Shown: piece by piece, positions 21,276 to 32,055 of the stretch
Numbering within the stretch: position 1 is the first letter of the stretch
Layout: each line of letters starts with the position of its first letter
Source: Wyeomyia smithii
Lineage: Eukaryota; Arthropoda; Insecta; Diptera; Culicidae
Reading direction: 5' to 3'
Assembly: GCF_029784165.1 (NCBI RefSeq)
Contig: NC_073696.1
Location: 51,527,501-51,591,500, forward strand
Length of the DNA: 64,000 bases
Made by a program: the position numbers and the translations under genes
The notes under the pieces: model-generated
What the model was told of the DNA's origin: nothing
What the model saw: the letters and a program-made list of their open reading frames with translations, nothing else
The model's database searches: none

Positions 21276-24200
21276 CCCTACTACATCCCTTGGGTTGTGT
21301 TACAAAGTTACAAATATATTTTGAGTTACCCACCAGGGTTTTGTCCAGTCTCTTTTGACAAATTGATGTTGGCTCTGACATAGTTGAAGAAGTTTTGCGC
21401 TTTATATATATTTTAAAGTGTGCTTCGATTATAAAATTGAAATATTCCGATAAATTGCTGAACCAAAAGCTGATCAAGATCACCAGGTCATAATCCAATT
21501 ACCTTCTCTTCTTTCTAAATGCTATTATCAATCACTTTTAAAAGATTGAGCTCTCAGTGGGTCACACATCCTTGACTGCTGAACGATATAATAATATCTC
21601 TGATTAGAACTAATTTTGGCGCACGTGATATTACTATTCGAGTATGGTTAAACACAACAAGAACAACAACAAAAACAAGAAGTCATTAGAAGTGCGAGGA
21701 CGACATTCCGGCCAAGGATGGGGCTGGAATTCGCTGAGGAAGCCCCAAATTACCCGGAGTAGAACGATGAACTGATGGGTGCGAGAAAACGTTCAAATAA
21801 TTGCTGCAATTCACCGGAAAAAATATTAATATCAAACATCGTTATCTTCATTGCCGTCATCGTCATCACCGTCCATCGTCAGCGTCCTCGTAGCCGATTG
21901 AGCAAACATTGCGAGTGTCGGGTTGACGCTTGTAAGAGACAAGCTGCTCGATGACCTGAAGGAGAAAACTTTTTTGATTGAAATCCTTGAGTGACGGCTG
22001 CATTGCGGATAACAGAGTTGTAATCGGTGGGTGAAACTGGGCGGCTGACGTGGAATAACTGTCCGAGCGCAGTATCAGAGGGGGGAGTTTAATTTAATTT
22101 ATTAGAGCTAATTGCACATCATCGAAGAGAGCCGGTGGACGGCGAAAGAAGTTCCCTCGATAACAGGGAGTACAAAAGAGTGTCGCCGACCGCTCGCTGC
22201 TGACGAGGATGGGGCTGCAATCAAGCTGTGCAGCGCAGTTTTGATGTGTGCCAACCTATTTGCACTGATGATAGTTATTTATTGCTGTCCAGCTAATTGA
22301 ACGACAGTCGAAGACTCGACGTTCCGGATGTCTTCGTTCGTCCTGTTAAACGGCGCGATCGATATGGTCCGGCTCCGGCTCCGGTTCTGGTCCGGTCGGT
22401 CACTCTAGCTGGTTGGTGGATATTGCTGCTGATGGACAAGCGAAAGAACACAAGCGTTGGTTTTATTTTCGTTTTACGAACGTGAGCTGTTTGCAGTTGC
22501 TGTCACATTTGCTGACCGTGTTCAACCTAATTGATAATATTGCTTTGTGATGGAAGTTCTTCCCTGTCAGAGAGCGGGGTTAGAATAATGATGTAGTACT
22601 GTAAGCAAATCGTACAATGTTTTGTGCTGGTTTGATTTGAACTGTAACACTGGTCCGATCTGAAATATTCAGTTGTTTCCCCTGAGCTTTGAAGCTTGTT
22701 AAAAATGGACGATAACTCAAACCGTTTGAATTTCTTAGTATAGCTGACATAAACTTAATTAAAAATATCAAAATGTCAAACACATTATCATTCTCGATTG
22801 CCGCGAAGCCTTCGGCCATCAGCAGCAACATGAGGATGGCACAAATAAAACCGACCCACCAACAGCGCCACGGTTGCAATGGGAGGCAGCAGCGCACAGG
22901 TGGATTGAAGTCGATTGACATTGTCTCACCTGTGTGTCGCACGTTCCGAACCGATTGGCGAACCGTACTGAACCTGACTAGCTGAGGACGATGATTCGCT
23001 AGCGACAGCCAGTGGCGACATTGATGGCGATCATAAAAAACGGAATATTTTTAAGCACTACCAAATTTTTTGGCATGTCGATTATTGATGGGTTGGTTTC
23101 GTTCATCGGTGTATCGGTTGGTAGCTTCTAAACCGAACCAGAACTGACTCCGATGAATTGTTGTCAATTCGGAAAGTGACAAGACAGGAAATTTTTTTTC
23201 TGATAAACGCAAAATTTAAACGTCATTCATGTTAGGCAGCAAATTTATGTATTAGTGAAGCCCAAAAACAAGTACATTATTTCTTCCCCATTTCAAGGGT
23301 GGGCTTTACTGGGTTGAAAATCTTACAATCAACCCTGGTAATAATTGAGTGCCAGTTAGTGCGTTGTTCAGTCAAGTGGACAAATGCTTGATGGAATAAG
23401 AAAAAATTGCTTGCAGTATTTATGACACTGCACTATACCAAAGCAAATGACCGACCAGGCGGAGGATGTTGAGCAAGGACTGTTATGCGTGTTTGTTTAT
23501 TTTTCCGACATCATCATCGCCAACATCAACCGCCGTTTTTTTCACCGAAACTATCGCCCCAAAAATTTGCACCGTGTGCTCGCGTCCGTGCAATGTAACA
23601 TCACCCGACATCGGAAGACCGACCGCAGAATATGACACGTTCCTTTCCGCAAATACACCGGGAAAGATTAGAGAACGATTTGCTGACAACCGAAATAATG
23701 ATACATGCCACACTACACAGGGAAAACGTTTGTACTCGTGTGTACACCGCTGGAAAATTCTACGATGCTGCACGGAACCGTGAACGTTAGAAGTTGATGT
23801 TAGCAATTCATGAGACTAGAGACTAGAGAGCTGGTAGAACAAGCAAACAAAAAAACGCGTTCGAATCAAGCGACATTATTCACTCCGGCTAAAATCAACA
23901 AATCATTCTGATTTGTGCAGCTTTTGATAGAGTGTGACCGATGCAGGATTGGAGCCAAAGCGGAGTGAATTACATCAACTCGCAGAACGCGGAAAGTGGT
24001 TGCTCTCGTCATAAATGCGCGACTACGAACGAGTATGCATCTGCTTCTTGTTCTGACGAGTCATACGTCGCTGGGTGACTGTCTGTCATATATACTACCG
24101 GGAGAGTCCTGCCTGGTCATTTTTCACTTCTGCTGGAAGAAAGTGACACTTGGAAGCTATGAATGATTTACTGGATTATTTATTGCTCGCTTTGAATGTT

Positions 24201-25020
24201 TGAACACTGGTCATTCATGGGGATAATGAACGATCCTTTGCTTGTTTGTAATGGTCACGGGTGATACTTCTTGTTGCTGGTGACGTTAAGTGAACGGAAT
24301 GTATAGGTTTGAGTGGCTTGGTAAAGTTTGGTTCATCACGTTTTGTTTATGTATTTTAAAGAGAACTTTATTTTTTAAATTTTGCACTTAAAAAATCAAA
24401 TTTTATATTCTGCTAACAATCGCCCGAAAAAAACCAAAACTGAACTTATAATTGTGCAAAAAAAACTTTTTAGATCAACAATAGAACAAACTTCTAACCG
24501 CTGAAAACGCTTTTGAAATTGACCCTAAATTCAGCTCAAAATCTCTGAAAAATGCTTCGAAAGGCCAGAAACGGCAACCTAACCGAAACGGAGAAATAAC
24601 CTTAAATTGCGCCATGAATCACCGAAAAGAAGGCTCTAAATTTCTCAACAGTACAGTCCGGGTGTAACCAACGGTTACAACCGTCTTCTCAAAAGCCAAA
24701 AAAAAGGTACGAGACAAATGTATGACAAAATTCGATGCTATTTTGGAACGTACCCTATGTTTGTTGATCCAGCCCACCGCGTGAGATGTCGCGCTCGTTA
24801 GTCAGGCTCGTTTCCAAATCTAGAAAGTTTGGGTAATACAAGTGAATTGGCCTGGGTGGCGGGTAAAAGTTGGATCAGCAAACATAGATGTGGGAGTGAT
24901 TCAAAATCAATCGTAAAAAAAATAAACCTAAGATTAAAACTATTAGAGAAATCAATTTTTCAAACAGGGCAACGCACCGACAACACAGTTTGCATTGTAT
25001 AAACTAATTCTTAATTATCA
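21276..25020. other. Single-copy-looking noncoding stretch
   Basis: No transposon signature or gene family was recognised. Local GC is raised at about 21680-22450 and 22790-23800, with CATCGTC/ATCACC trinucleotide-like runs near 21845 and 23510. Short frames on both strands (for example 23466-23783 plus, 23483-23806 minus) overlap one another and have no motifs. This could be intron or regulatory DNA of a gene lying outside the window. Confidence 0.3.
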
Positions 25021-25093
25021 AGTTGATGGAAAGATTTGTCTATATTAAAAGAGAGCGCTTGCATGCTCCACTGTAATTTCCTTTCCATCAACT
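25021..25093. repeat. Perfect 13-bp inverted repeat
   Basis: AGTTGATGGAAAG at 25021-25033 and CTTTCCATCAACT at 25081-25093 are exact reverse complements separated by 47 bp. They could be the ends of a very small element or a cruciform. Nothing else marks the site. Confidence 0.7.
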
Positions 25094-25300
25094 ACCAGCA
25101 GTAAGTCGCGCAAAATCACTCCCAAAATCCTAATGATTCATATTAGAGTAACGATCACTAACGGTCAATTCAAACTAAAAGGAGTCAGCTGTAAAATCTG
25201 CCATATGGGTCGAGTTACTCCAAAACGCAAGCGGAGCACAATAGGGACCCAAACTGCGGCAGCATGCATCCGGAGACAACCACACAGGCAAGAGCGAGAC

Positions 25301-25308
25301 TATAAAAG
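25301..25308 (+). promoter_or_regulatory. TATA-box-like sequence
   Basis: TATAAAAG stands in a GC-rich local context and is followed for about 600 bp by non-AT-rich sequence ending near 25950. The arrangement could be a Pol II promoter with an untranslated leader or a solo LTR: GGCGCCCAAC at 25887 resembles the start of a tRNA primer-binding site, but I could not define LTR ends. No coding region follows. Confidence 0.25.
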
Positions 25309-26182
25309 GGAGTTCGGGCGATATGGGAACTCTCTTCTACGATAGACACTAGTGTGAGTCGGGACGTGATAACGCGACGCGGTCAATCAGAGAAATTGAC
25401 AAAACGTTACGATCGGGCAAGAGTGAAGTGAAGTGGTTAGCATCGCGGAGTGGTGAACTTCGGTTCCTAGTTCGCCGGCGGAAGATCGGAATATTAAAGT
25501 TATAGATCGACTGTCCTGGCATCCGCCCGATCCTTGTTAGTGCGGTGCCCACTTACAAAAAAAAAAAACCCACTCCAAAAGGACAATTGTGCACAACAGG
25601 TAAAGCTAGTGTCACGTGTCGCGAAGTTATAGACCGTCCATCAACACACGGTCCGCGCCCCGACTAAAACCCACCACCACGTTAGTGGGATATCAAGACA
25701 TCTCTGTGTTGCGGAGAGTAATTCCCCAGCCTGCCGAGAGGGACGGCATTTACGGGATAGCACGAGTTGACATAACCACTATCGTTCGTCACTCAAGGTA
25801 CGTTCACCCGTTTTCTTCTCCGAGTGGCTCTTCGCTCAGCTACGCACCTCGCTGGTCAGCAGACGTTCCCGGTTCATCGCAGGCGCCCAACCGACCGACG
25901 GCCGCAACGAGAACGCATGCCAACGTAAATATTTGTAAAACCTTTTTCATTTAAAATAGAGTTAAGAGCAAAAAATCCTTTTAATTAAACCTTCTTATAA
26001 TATATATAATATTTTTCTTTAAATTCTATTGCGTTTCTAACCAATTGCGAGAAAGGCCGAATTGTGAGACTTTTGAGAAGCGGGTAAGTGCCAATTTTTC
26101 GTTCCTTCCGCCTCGTTGCCCTGAGAGTAGCTAGCCGTATCAGTGGTGTAATAATTAGATTTAAGAGAAACGAAGAGAAATG

Positions 26183-26570
26183 TTTCACGGGTTTTTTCAC
26201 ACGTTTTTTTCATTAATGCGGTTTTTTTTACACGATACCACGCTAATTCAAAAAAATTTCCGCGGATTTTCGAGTTAACGCTGGTTGGGACCCAAAAACA
26301 TCTAAGTGTTTATTGAGTAAAAGACTTAGTCAAAAAAAAAAAACCTTTCTCCCGAAAGATCCGAAATAACCGTCAAAAAAGACAATTTTTAATACTGGTC
26401 GTAGAGCGTCTCGGGTTTTTCCTAAAGTCTTTCTTGGTGGTTAACGCGTTTTTTTTAATTGACGCGGTTTTTCCGCGGATTTTTGAACTTACGGGTATTT
26501 TTTACACAGATTTTAGAATTAACGCCGTTTTTTACGAGGTATGTATCCCCCGCGTAATAAAAAACTGACT
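26183..26570 (-). mobile_element. MITE with AGTCAG ends, copy 1
   Basis: Read in reverse complement it matches 45076-45589. The end is AGTCAGTTTTTTATTACGCG, then phrases such as TACCTCG, AACCGCGTTAATTCAAAAAT, GACGCTCT and CTTTCGG. The left boundary on the plus strand is less clear. No coding capacity. Confidence 0.65.
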
Positions 26571-26770
26571 GTACAATACAATTTTCATTTCAACAACTAT
26601 TGTGAAGGTGTTGCCGTACCTACGGTGAAGACTAACGCAACAAGCAGGCGGCGCAGTGTAGGCGATAGAATGAAGAAGTTTGAAAAAGGGGATGGAGTGC
26701 TCTGCACGAACGTTGTGTGTGAAAGAAAAAAAAAAAACAACAATAAAACACTGTGTGTGAAATTAGAATC

Positions 26771-26786
26771 GGCCCTTCTCAGAGCC
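26771..26786 (+). promoter_or_regulatory. Second histone-type 3' stem-loop (one mismatch)
   Basis: GGCCCT-TCTC-AGAGCC has the same flanks as the H2B stem-loop at 17875 (AAATTA, 4 bases, then GGCCCTTCTCAG) but one C-A mismatch in the stem. Upstream, the frame around 26595-26675 (NYCEGVA ... RRRSVGDR) is faintly like the end of histone H3 (NLCAIHA ... ARRIRGER). That alignment is too weak to call. A SINE begins 5 bp downstream. Confidence 0.5.
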
Positions 26787-26790
26787 ACTC

Positions 26791-26996
26791 CCAGCTGGTC
26801 TCGAGGTACGATGCTGCCCTAACAAGCCAGTTGTCGTGAGTTCGTGTTTCGCCTTGGAGAGACTGTTAGTCTCAGTAGGATCGTAGCACTAGTCCCGCAA
26901 TTGTCCTGTACACTTAACAGTTGGCTGCAAAGTCTGTGTATAATAAACAGAAGGTTGAGTTCTGAATCGGAATGTAGCACCAAGGCTTGCTTGCAG
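26791..26996 (+). repeat. tRNA-derived SINE, copy 1
   Basis: It begins CCAGCTGGTCTCGAGGTACG, then has an anticodon-like arm and a degraded box B (GAGTTCGTGTTTC). A tail follows with CCTGTACACTTAACAGTTGG, AATAAACAGAAGGTNGAGTT and GTAGCACCAAGGCTT. The copy at 46752-46966 is the same unit in opposite orientation and keeps the canonical box B. SINEs of this kind use internal Pol III promoter boxes and borrowed LINE enzymes. The Feilai family of Aedes is a candidate name, not confirmed. Confidence 0.7.
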
Positions 26997-27500
26997 AGCC
27001 ACAAACAAGTTCTTGAAGCAATGTTGATTAAACCGCTAGATTGATGCAACTATACAAAAACTGCTATAAATAACAAGAAAACGATAATCCCCCTGCATCA
27101 GATGCAAATTGAAATTCGCATTGACTAGAAAACTTACAGACTTGTCGGGTGTGACTATTGTTACAACACCAATGGTACTTTTTGGCGCCTCGAAATCAAT
27201 TATTTCGATAGCGGCAAAAAAATGTCCCATTTTCTCTCCCAGTCTGTCGTATACGAGGCTCCCGTTTCACTGAGAGTTTTGTATCGTTTTTACCTCTGAG
27301 TTTTTAGCAATTGAAGGTGAACAATCTTCGTTTTTTTACGATGCCTTTATCGAAGAGCCAGCGGCCGCAGTTACTAAATCGTTTAACTTTATAATGTATG
27401 AATTTGATCAGGTCCGCAGTCTGATAACGCGGCTGACTGTCATAATAGGCAGTTTCTATTTAACTACGCTTGGTGACACCAGATTTAGTATTAACCTAAG
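26997..27500. other. No gene seen
   Basis: AT-rich DNA up to the assembly gap. Nothing recognised. Confidence 0.4.
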
Positions 27501-28000
27501 NNNNNNNNNNNNNNNNNNNNNNNNNNNNNNNNNNNNNNNNNNNNNNNNNNNNNNNNNNNNNNNNNNNNNNNNNNNNNNNNNNNNNNNNNNNNNNNNNNNN
27601 NNNNNNNNNNNNNNNNNNNNNNNNNNNNNNNNNNNNNNNNNNNNNNNNNNNNNNNNNNNNNNNNNNNNNNNNNNNNNNNNNNNNNNNNNNNNNNNNNNNN
27701 NNNNNNNNNNNNNNNNNNNNNNNNNNNNNNNNNNNNNNNNNNNNNNNNNNNNNNNNNNNNNNNNNNNNNNNNNNNNNNNNNNNNNNNNNNNNNNNNNNNN
27801 NNNNNNNNNNNNNNNNNNNNNNNNNNNNNNNNNNNNNNNNNNNNNNNNNNNNNNNNNNNNNNNNNNNNNNNNNNNNNNNNNNNNNNNNNNNNNNNNNNNN
27901 NNNNNNNNNNNNNNNNNNNNNNNNNNNNNNNNNNNNNNNNNNNNNNNNNNNNNNNNNNNNNNNNNNNNNNNNNNNNNNNNNNNNNNNNNNNNNNNNNNNN
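27501..28000. other. Assembly gap of 500 N
   Basis: Exactly 500 unknown bases, probably a fixed-size placeholder; the real distance is unknown. Open frames reported across it are artefacts. A TACACT-type MITE abuts it on the right, so the repeat probably caused the break. Confidence 0.99.
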
Positions 28001-28150
28001 AGTGAAGAGAAACTGAAATCCGCACAAAAAAAAATACCGCGTAAATTCCGGAATCCGTGTAAAAAAACTGCGTAAATTCCGGAATCCACGTTAAAAAAGC
28101 CGCGTAAAAAACCTGCGTAAATAACCCGCGTAAAAAGCGACTATAGTGTA
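28001..28150. mobile_element. Right part of a TACACT...TTTTTACGC MITE, cut by the gap
   Basis: Repeats of CCGCGTAAATTCCGGAATCC end in GCGTAAAAAGCGACTATAGTGTA, the right terminus of the family seen at 6082-6275 and 34758-35172. The left end lies in the gap. Confidence 0.65.
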
Positions 28151-28619
28151 TTACCAAACTGCTATCATTGTGTTGATTCGATCGATTCACAACTCACAAT
28201 TCACGATTAACACAACTATAATTGCCTTTCTAATAAACAGCTTTGTGTGAGTTTTAACAGTAAAGCGATTACTTTGTTTAGAAGGTAATAGATAGAAGGT
28301 AATTTTGACTTTAGTTACCGGATCTTCAAATCTTAAACCACCTCGCAACGGCAATTGTTCAATACGTGATGGTCAAAACGTGTTGACATCAATAGATCAT
28401 CGCTTTCAATAATATAGGCTTGATATTTATAGAAATTCATTTTTTAAAATTGTTTTTTTATTAATTGAAGTCTTGTTTTTTTTTCTCTTTTTTGTGATCG
28501 ATTTCGCTCACTTATTCAGCAATTTTTTCTCTTATATTTAAGTCTAATGTCTTTTTTGGTTCTTGTTATACTATTTACAAAAAAAATCTTAACGGTTTCT
28601 TCGAGTTGATGATGTCATC
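28151..28619. other. Probable 3' flank of the Transib transposase
   Basis: AT-rich, no open frame. It lies downstream of the minus-strand transposase and should contain its 3' UTR and left terminus. A phrase near 28380 (GTGTTGACATCAATAGA) is a weak match to the right terminus (CGTTGACCCATAGA), not enough to fix an end. Confidence 0.35.
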
Positions 28620-30471
28620 TCAGGAACACTCATTTCTTTCCTTCGGAAAATAGATGCTTAGGTTATCATCTTCTTCATATCTGTATGAAGTACCCTTTCT
28701 TTTTGCAGCTAATGGAGGATCCGACTGTATTGGGAGAGAATTGATGAGATCCGTATTAGTGCAGATTTTGGAAATTTTTCTTGTATGGTTCAAACGATTT
28801 CTGCGTATCATCTTGTGAAGTGCCTCCAATGCTTCTTCTGATAGCTGTCCAACTGGCAAATGGACCATTGACATGATATCGGCACTGTGAACTAGAAGTT
28901 TATGCATTGTTACCGGCATACAATACCAAGGGCAGAAATCCAAGTATAATCTTTTTGTCTCTTGCAAAAGTTCTATGTATTTTTCCATATTGATCTTTCT
29001 TCCATTGGGAACTAGTCGAAGGATTTTCCATAGATCTGAAATAAATTTTTCATTGACACCAGTTATATCAGAGCTTTGCTGGGAATTTGCAAAAAACTTC
29101 CTGGCGGTATTGCCATTGTTCGACGATCCGTAACCCGGTTTTGGCTTATCTACAGTCAACCCCATCTTCGTTTTGTATTCTAACTGGATCCTTTTTTTTC
29201 GTTTTTTTTTCAATTGTTTGCTTATTTTGTATTCCACGGACTTGCCATATTTTCAGAGGCATCCGATAGGCTATATGCAAAAGATACTCGAGACATTTAA
29301 TTTTGCAGTGCAGTGTGGAAATTTCAAACCAATAGTTTTGTGAAACATTAGGTAACATTAGGTCACATTATTTAAATTCATTTCAGAGGGTTTCATCCCG
29401 CAAATATAATATTTTGTTGAACTTGAGTCAGAATATGTTGAACAAATCTTCCCATCAACCATTGTGAACAAAAATTCGAACTCAACTTTTACTTCAAAAC
29501 TATGCGTGTTAGTATCATACTTACTGAGTTCTGCAATTGCTTCTTTCATACTGTTCTCCCCTTGACAATTAGATCTGAGGTTTCTCTGGAAAATAGAAGT
29601 TTCACAGGCCTGCAATAGAATGTCGACGAAGGATGTGTGTTTGTCCAAAGTTTTTCATCGCTGTCTTGATGTTCATCTGTTGAATCTTCGTCTGAAAAAG
29701 GCTGCTTGTATGTGCTATGTCTGGAGCACCCGTCGAAGCCCCACTTACATACCAGTTTTGCAGAGATTTGTTTTTCGGGAGGTCGGATGTTTAAAATGCT
29801 ATCAGCAGTCTTGTTTACGAGGTTTTGGAGATCCACTTCAGCTAATGTTTCAGTTGCTACTATCTTTTGACAACACCTTTTTCTTCATTGATTTAAAAGC
29901 GTACAGACTCGGAAAACAGTTTGAATGAGTTCGGTTAACAACCTCTCGACGGGTAGAATACTTCCTTTCCGAGAGGTTCAGATTTAAATACAGAGCCAAC
30001 ACTTCTAAAGCAGAAAGAGACTTCTTTGAGCTATCTTTGATTGACCCTACGGAGTTGTTGGCAGCAAAGGGAAGTTCTTCAGGAGTGTTCTTCGATACTA
30101 ATCCCTCTACACGTCGTTTTTTTTTTGTTTTCATAGAGCAATCCTCAAAAGACTTGTTTGGTCTTCCAAAACTGGAACTTGATGTGCTTGGTTGATTAAC
30201 AACTTCCTTGTATTTAGTATAATCGGGAAATTTTAGAACAGTTTCCAGCTAGCCAGTTATGGGTCTGCAAGAAATGCGACAAATTCCTATGGCAGCCTTT
30301 CCATTTGTTTTGAAACTTGGCACACAATACATCAGCAGTTAACAAAAGATTTTTCAACACGTCTTTAGAAGCACCTTCCAATCCAAATACTTCCACCGTT
30401 GTCGAGAAAACTGCATCATTTTCACTGCCAATTGATTGCTGATGCCACTTCTCAAATAAGGTTTTGTACGT
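28620..30471 (-). pseudogene. Transib (RAG1-like) transposase, frameshifted
   Basis: Transib enzymes are DDE cut-and-paste transposases related to the RAG1 recombinase. Minus-strand blocks in order: TLFEKWHQQSIGSEN (about 30460); THNWLAGN (30250); shift; PFAANNS and LALYLNLNLSERKYSTRREV (30080-29960); shift near 29880; the first acidic motif CKWGFDGCSRHSTYKQ (D at 29734); shift near 29570; FTMVDGKICSTYSDSSSTKY (likely second D at 29456) then YICGMKPSEMN; shift near 29356; ISTLHCKIKCLEYLLHIAYR; shift near 29238; GLTVDKPKPGYGS and NNGNTARKFF; HKLLVHSADI (zinc-site histidines); and LPVGQLSEEALEAL (catalytic E at 28838). It ends at ECS-stop, 28620. The CxxC zinc motif reads YYIC, so one cysteine is lost. 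At least five frameshifts make it dead, although all three acidic residues remain. Confidence 0.9.
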
Positions 30472-30949
30472 CTAGCGCGCAAGTTGACCTACAAAAATGC
30501 AAAAAAGTCCAAAATTCGCACAAATTAGCAGTTGAAGTTAATGTCTATTGTTTCTTTGCCTTTCATAGTAACTTTCAACATAAATCTCAGATTGGAAAAA
30601 TTTGGTAGATTCACGATGTTTCGCAATAACAATCACTCTCAATTGTATATAAATGGATTAAACAAACCTTTATTTATGTAATCCATTCCAAGTTTCGATT
30701 AGAAGTCACTTAGTTTTTGTGTATCAGAGAGAAAGCGTCATGCGCCAATTTCGATCTTTTGAAACACGTGCTTTTTCACTTGCTAACCTTTGTTTTTGTT
30801 TCCACTTACTACGCGTGTCAGAGATGTCAGAAACTTACGCAAATACACTCATACGATGGTAAAAGGTTGCACTAACATAAAAGCATAGTTTAAAATGACG
30901 AAAAATATCATCAAATTTTCGACTTTTGTCTATGGGTCAACGCACTGTT
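28620..30949 (-). mobile_element. Transib transposon (left end not found)
   Basis: The coding remnant is described separately. A candidate terminus is CACTGTT at 30943-30949, read outward in reverse complement as AACAGTG-CGTTGACCCATAGAC. Transib ends usually begin with a CACWRTG heptamer resembling the RAG recombination signal. The next five bases are CGGTG, the length of a Transib target duplication. The partner end was not identified between 28001 and 28620 and may be in the N gap, so the left coordinate given is only the coding limit. Confidence 0.65.
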
Positions 30950-31330
30950 CGGTGTTTAAAATTTGTTTCACGACGTCGGGTATAAACTCGAAGGGCTTTA
31001 CCTCGAATGATTTTCAGTCGTCTAAGCTTCGTATTAGACCAAGGTGGTTTCTTAGAAGCTTGGCGTGAGGGTAAATAGTCAACTACATCATCATTCACAT
31101 AAGTGAAGGTTCCAAGGACTTCCAATGGTCGACGAGTAGCTAGTTCTACGCTGAGAGCAGAGTGAAAAACATCAGGTGGAACTATCGCTTCAAGAGCTTC
31201 ATAAATCTTACATTGTGAAGCACAATCTTCACTCACGATTGCGAGGTCTAAACAGCGAGACAAATGGTTGCAAATACCAATTATTTGTCGGAGTCCTAAC
31301 AGAGCGATCCCGTCGAGCAACACGCAACCT
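30950..31330 (-). pseudogene. Non-LTR retrotransposon fragment (endonuclease to RT linker)
   Basis: The minus-strand frame 31323-30937 reads NHLSRCLDLAIVSED, ALEAIVPPDVFHSALSVELA, TFTYVNDDVVDYLP and KKPPWSNTKLRRLKIIRGKA then LRVYTRRRETNFKHR. This is the stretch between the apurinic endonuclease SDHxP-like region (here PPDVFHSAL) and the reverse transcriptase of a LINE ORF2, with the typical KPPW-basic linker. Nothing of the RT is left: the frame ends at the Transib terminus at 30949. On the 5' side it stops in a T-rich run at about 31333. A segment between the VNDD part and the KPPW linker appears deleted. Confidence 0.65.
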
Positions 31331-31754
31331 ATTTTTTTTAGATAATTCTATAAACGAAGTTAATAAATTATACAAATACATAAAATACACAGATTTAACA
31401 CAGATACTCCAATTTATAAAACTTTGAAACTTCATATTTTTTTTCCAACATTATTGCGCATGTTGTTATAAGATTATTTTGGAAATTAAACTCTCTCTTA
31501 AAAATCAAAAAGAGAGAACGAATAAAAGGATATTGGTTCATTACTAATACCTGTGTTTTTTTTTTCAAATGTACATGTACCGTTCCCTGGGGAAAAAAAA
31601 CCCGTGGTCAAGGCGGGTGAACATAATATGGCTATGTGGTCAAAGGACTGTCCCTCATTCTATCAAAATGAACATATTCAGATGATAATATTCAATTCTA
31701 TGATAACCAGAAAGTAAAATATACCAGTTCACTAAAAAACCCACAATTATACTT

Positions 31755-32055
31755 TTCGACAAAAGAGAAAAGAAAGTTGCTCTAAAGCTCAAACTGGAAA
31801 AAGGAAAGTTTTTTGATGCTAAGCGATTCCTGTGAGTTTTGGTGCCGCTAGTAAATGTAAATGAGCGTCAAAAGACCGCAGAGTATTTACTCGCCTGGTT
31901 CTTCGATTTTGCATTTGCTTACGGGAAAACTCATTTAAATATCTGAAAAAGTTATATTTGCTAGGAACATCAAAATTGACAGGAATGGTTAAAAAGCTGT
32001 AATCATTCGGTTTCTCCTGGTTTGAGCTCTAGGGAAAACCTGTGTTTACCAGTGA
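31755..32055 (+). repeat. Dispersed repeat, copy 2 of 2
   Basis: Same family as 8690-8930 (see there). This copy is about 60 bp longer because of extra sequence in its middle. It ends in GTGTTTACCAGTGA. Confidence 0.65.

Noticed and set aside
25100..25990. Solo LTR or first exon with TATA box and a GGCGCCCAAC primer-site-like sequence
   Set aside because: No matching TG...CA ends, no target duplication and no gag or other coding region were found; kept only as a weak promoter-like site.
27394..28190. Open frames of about 180-245 residues around the gap
   Set aside because: They run through 500 N and have no evidence on either side.
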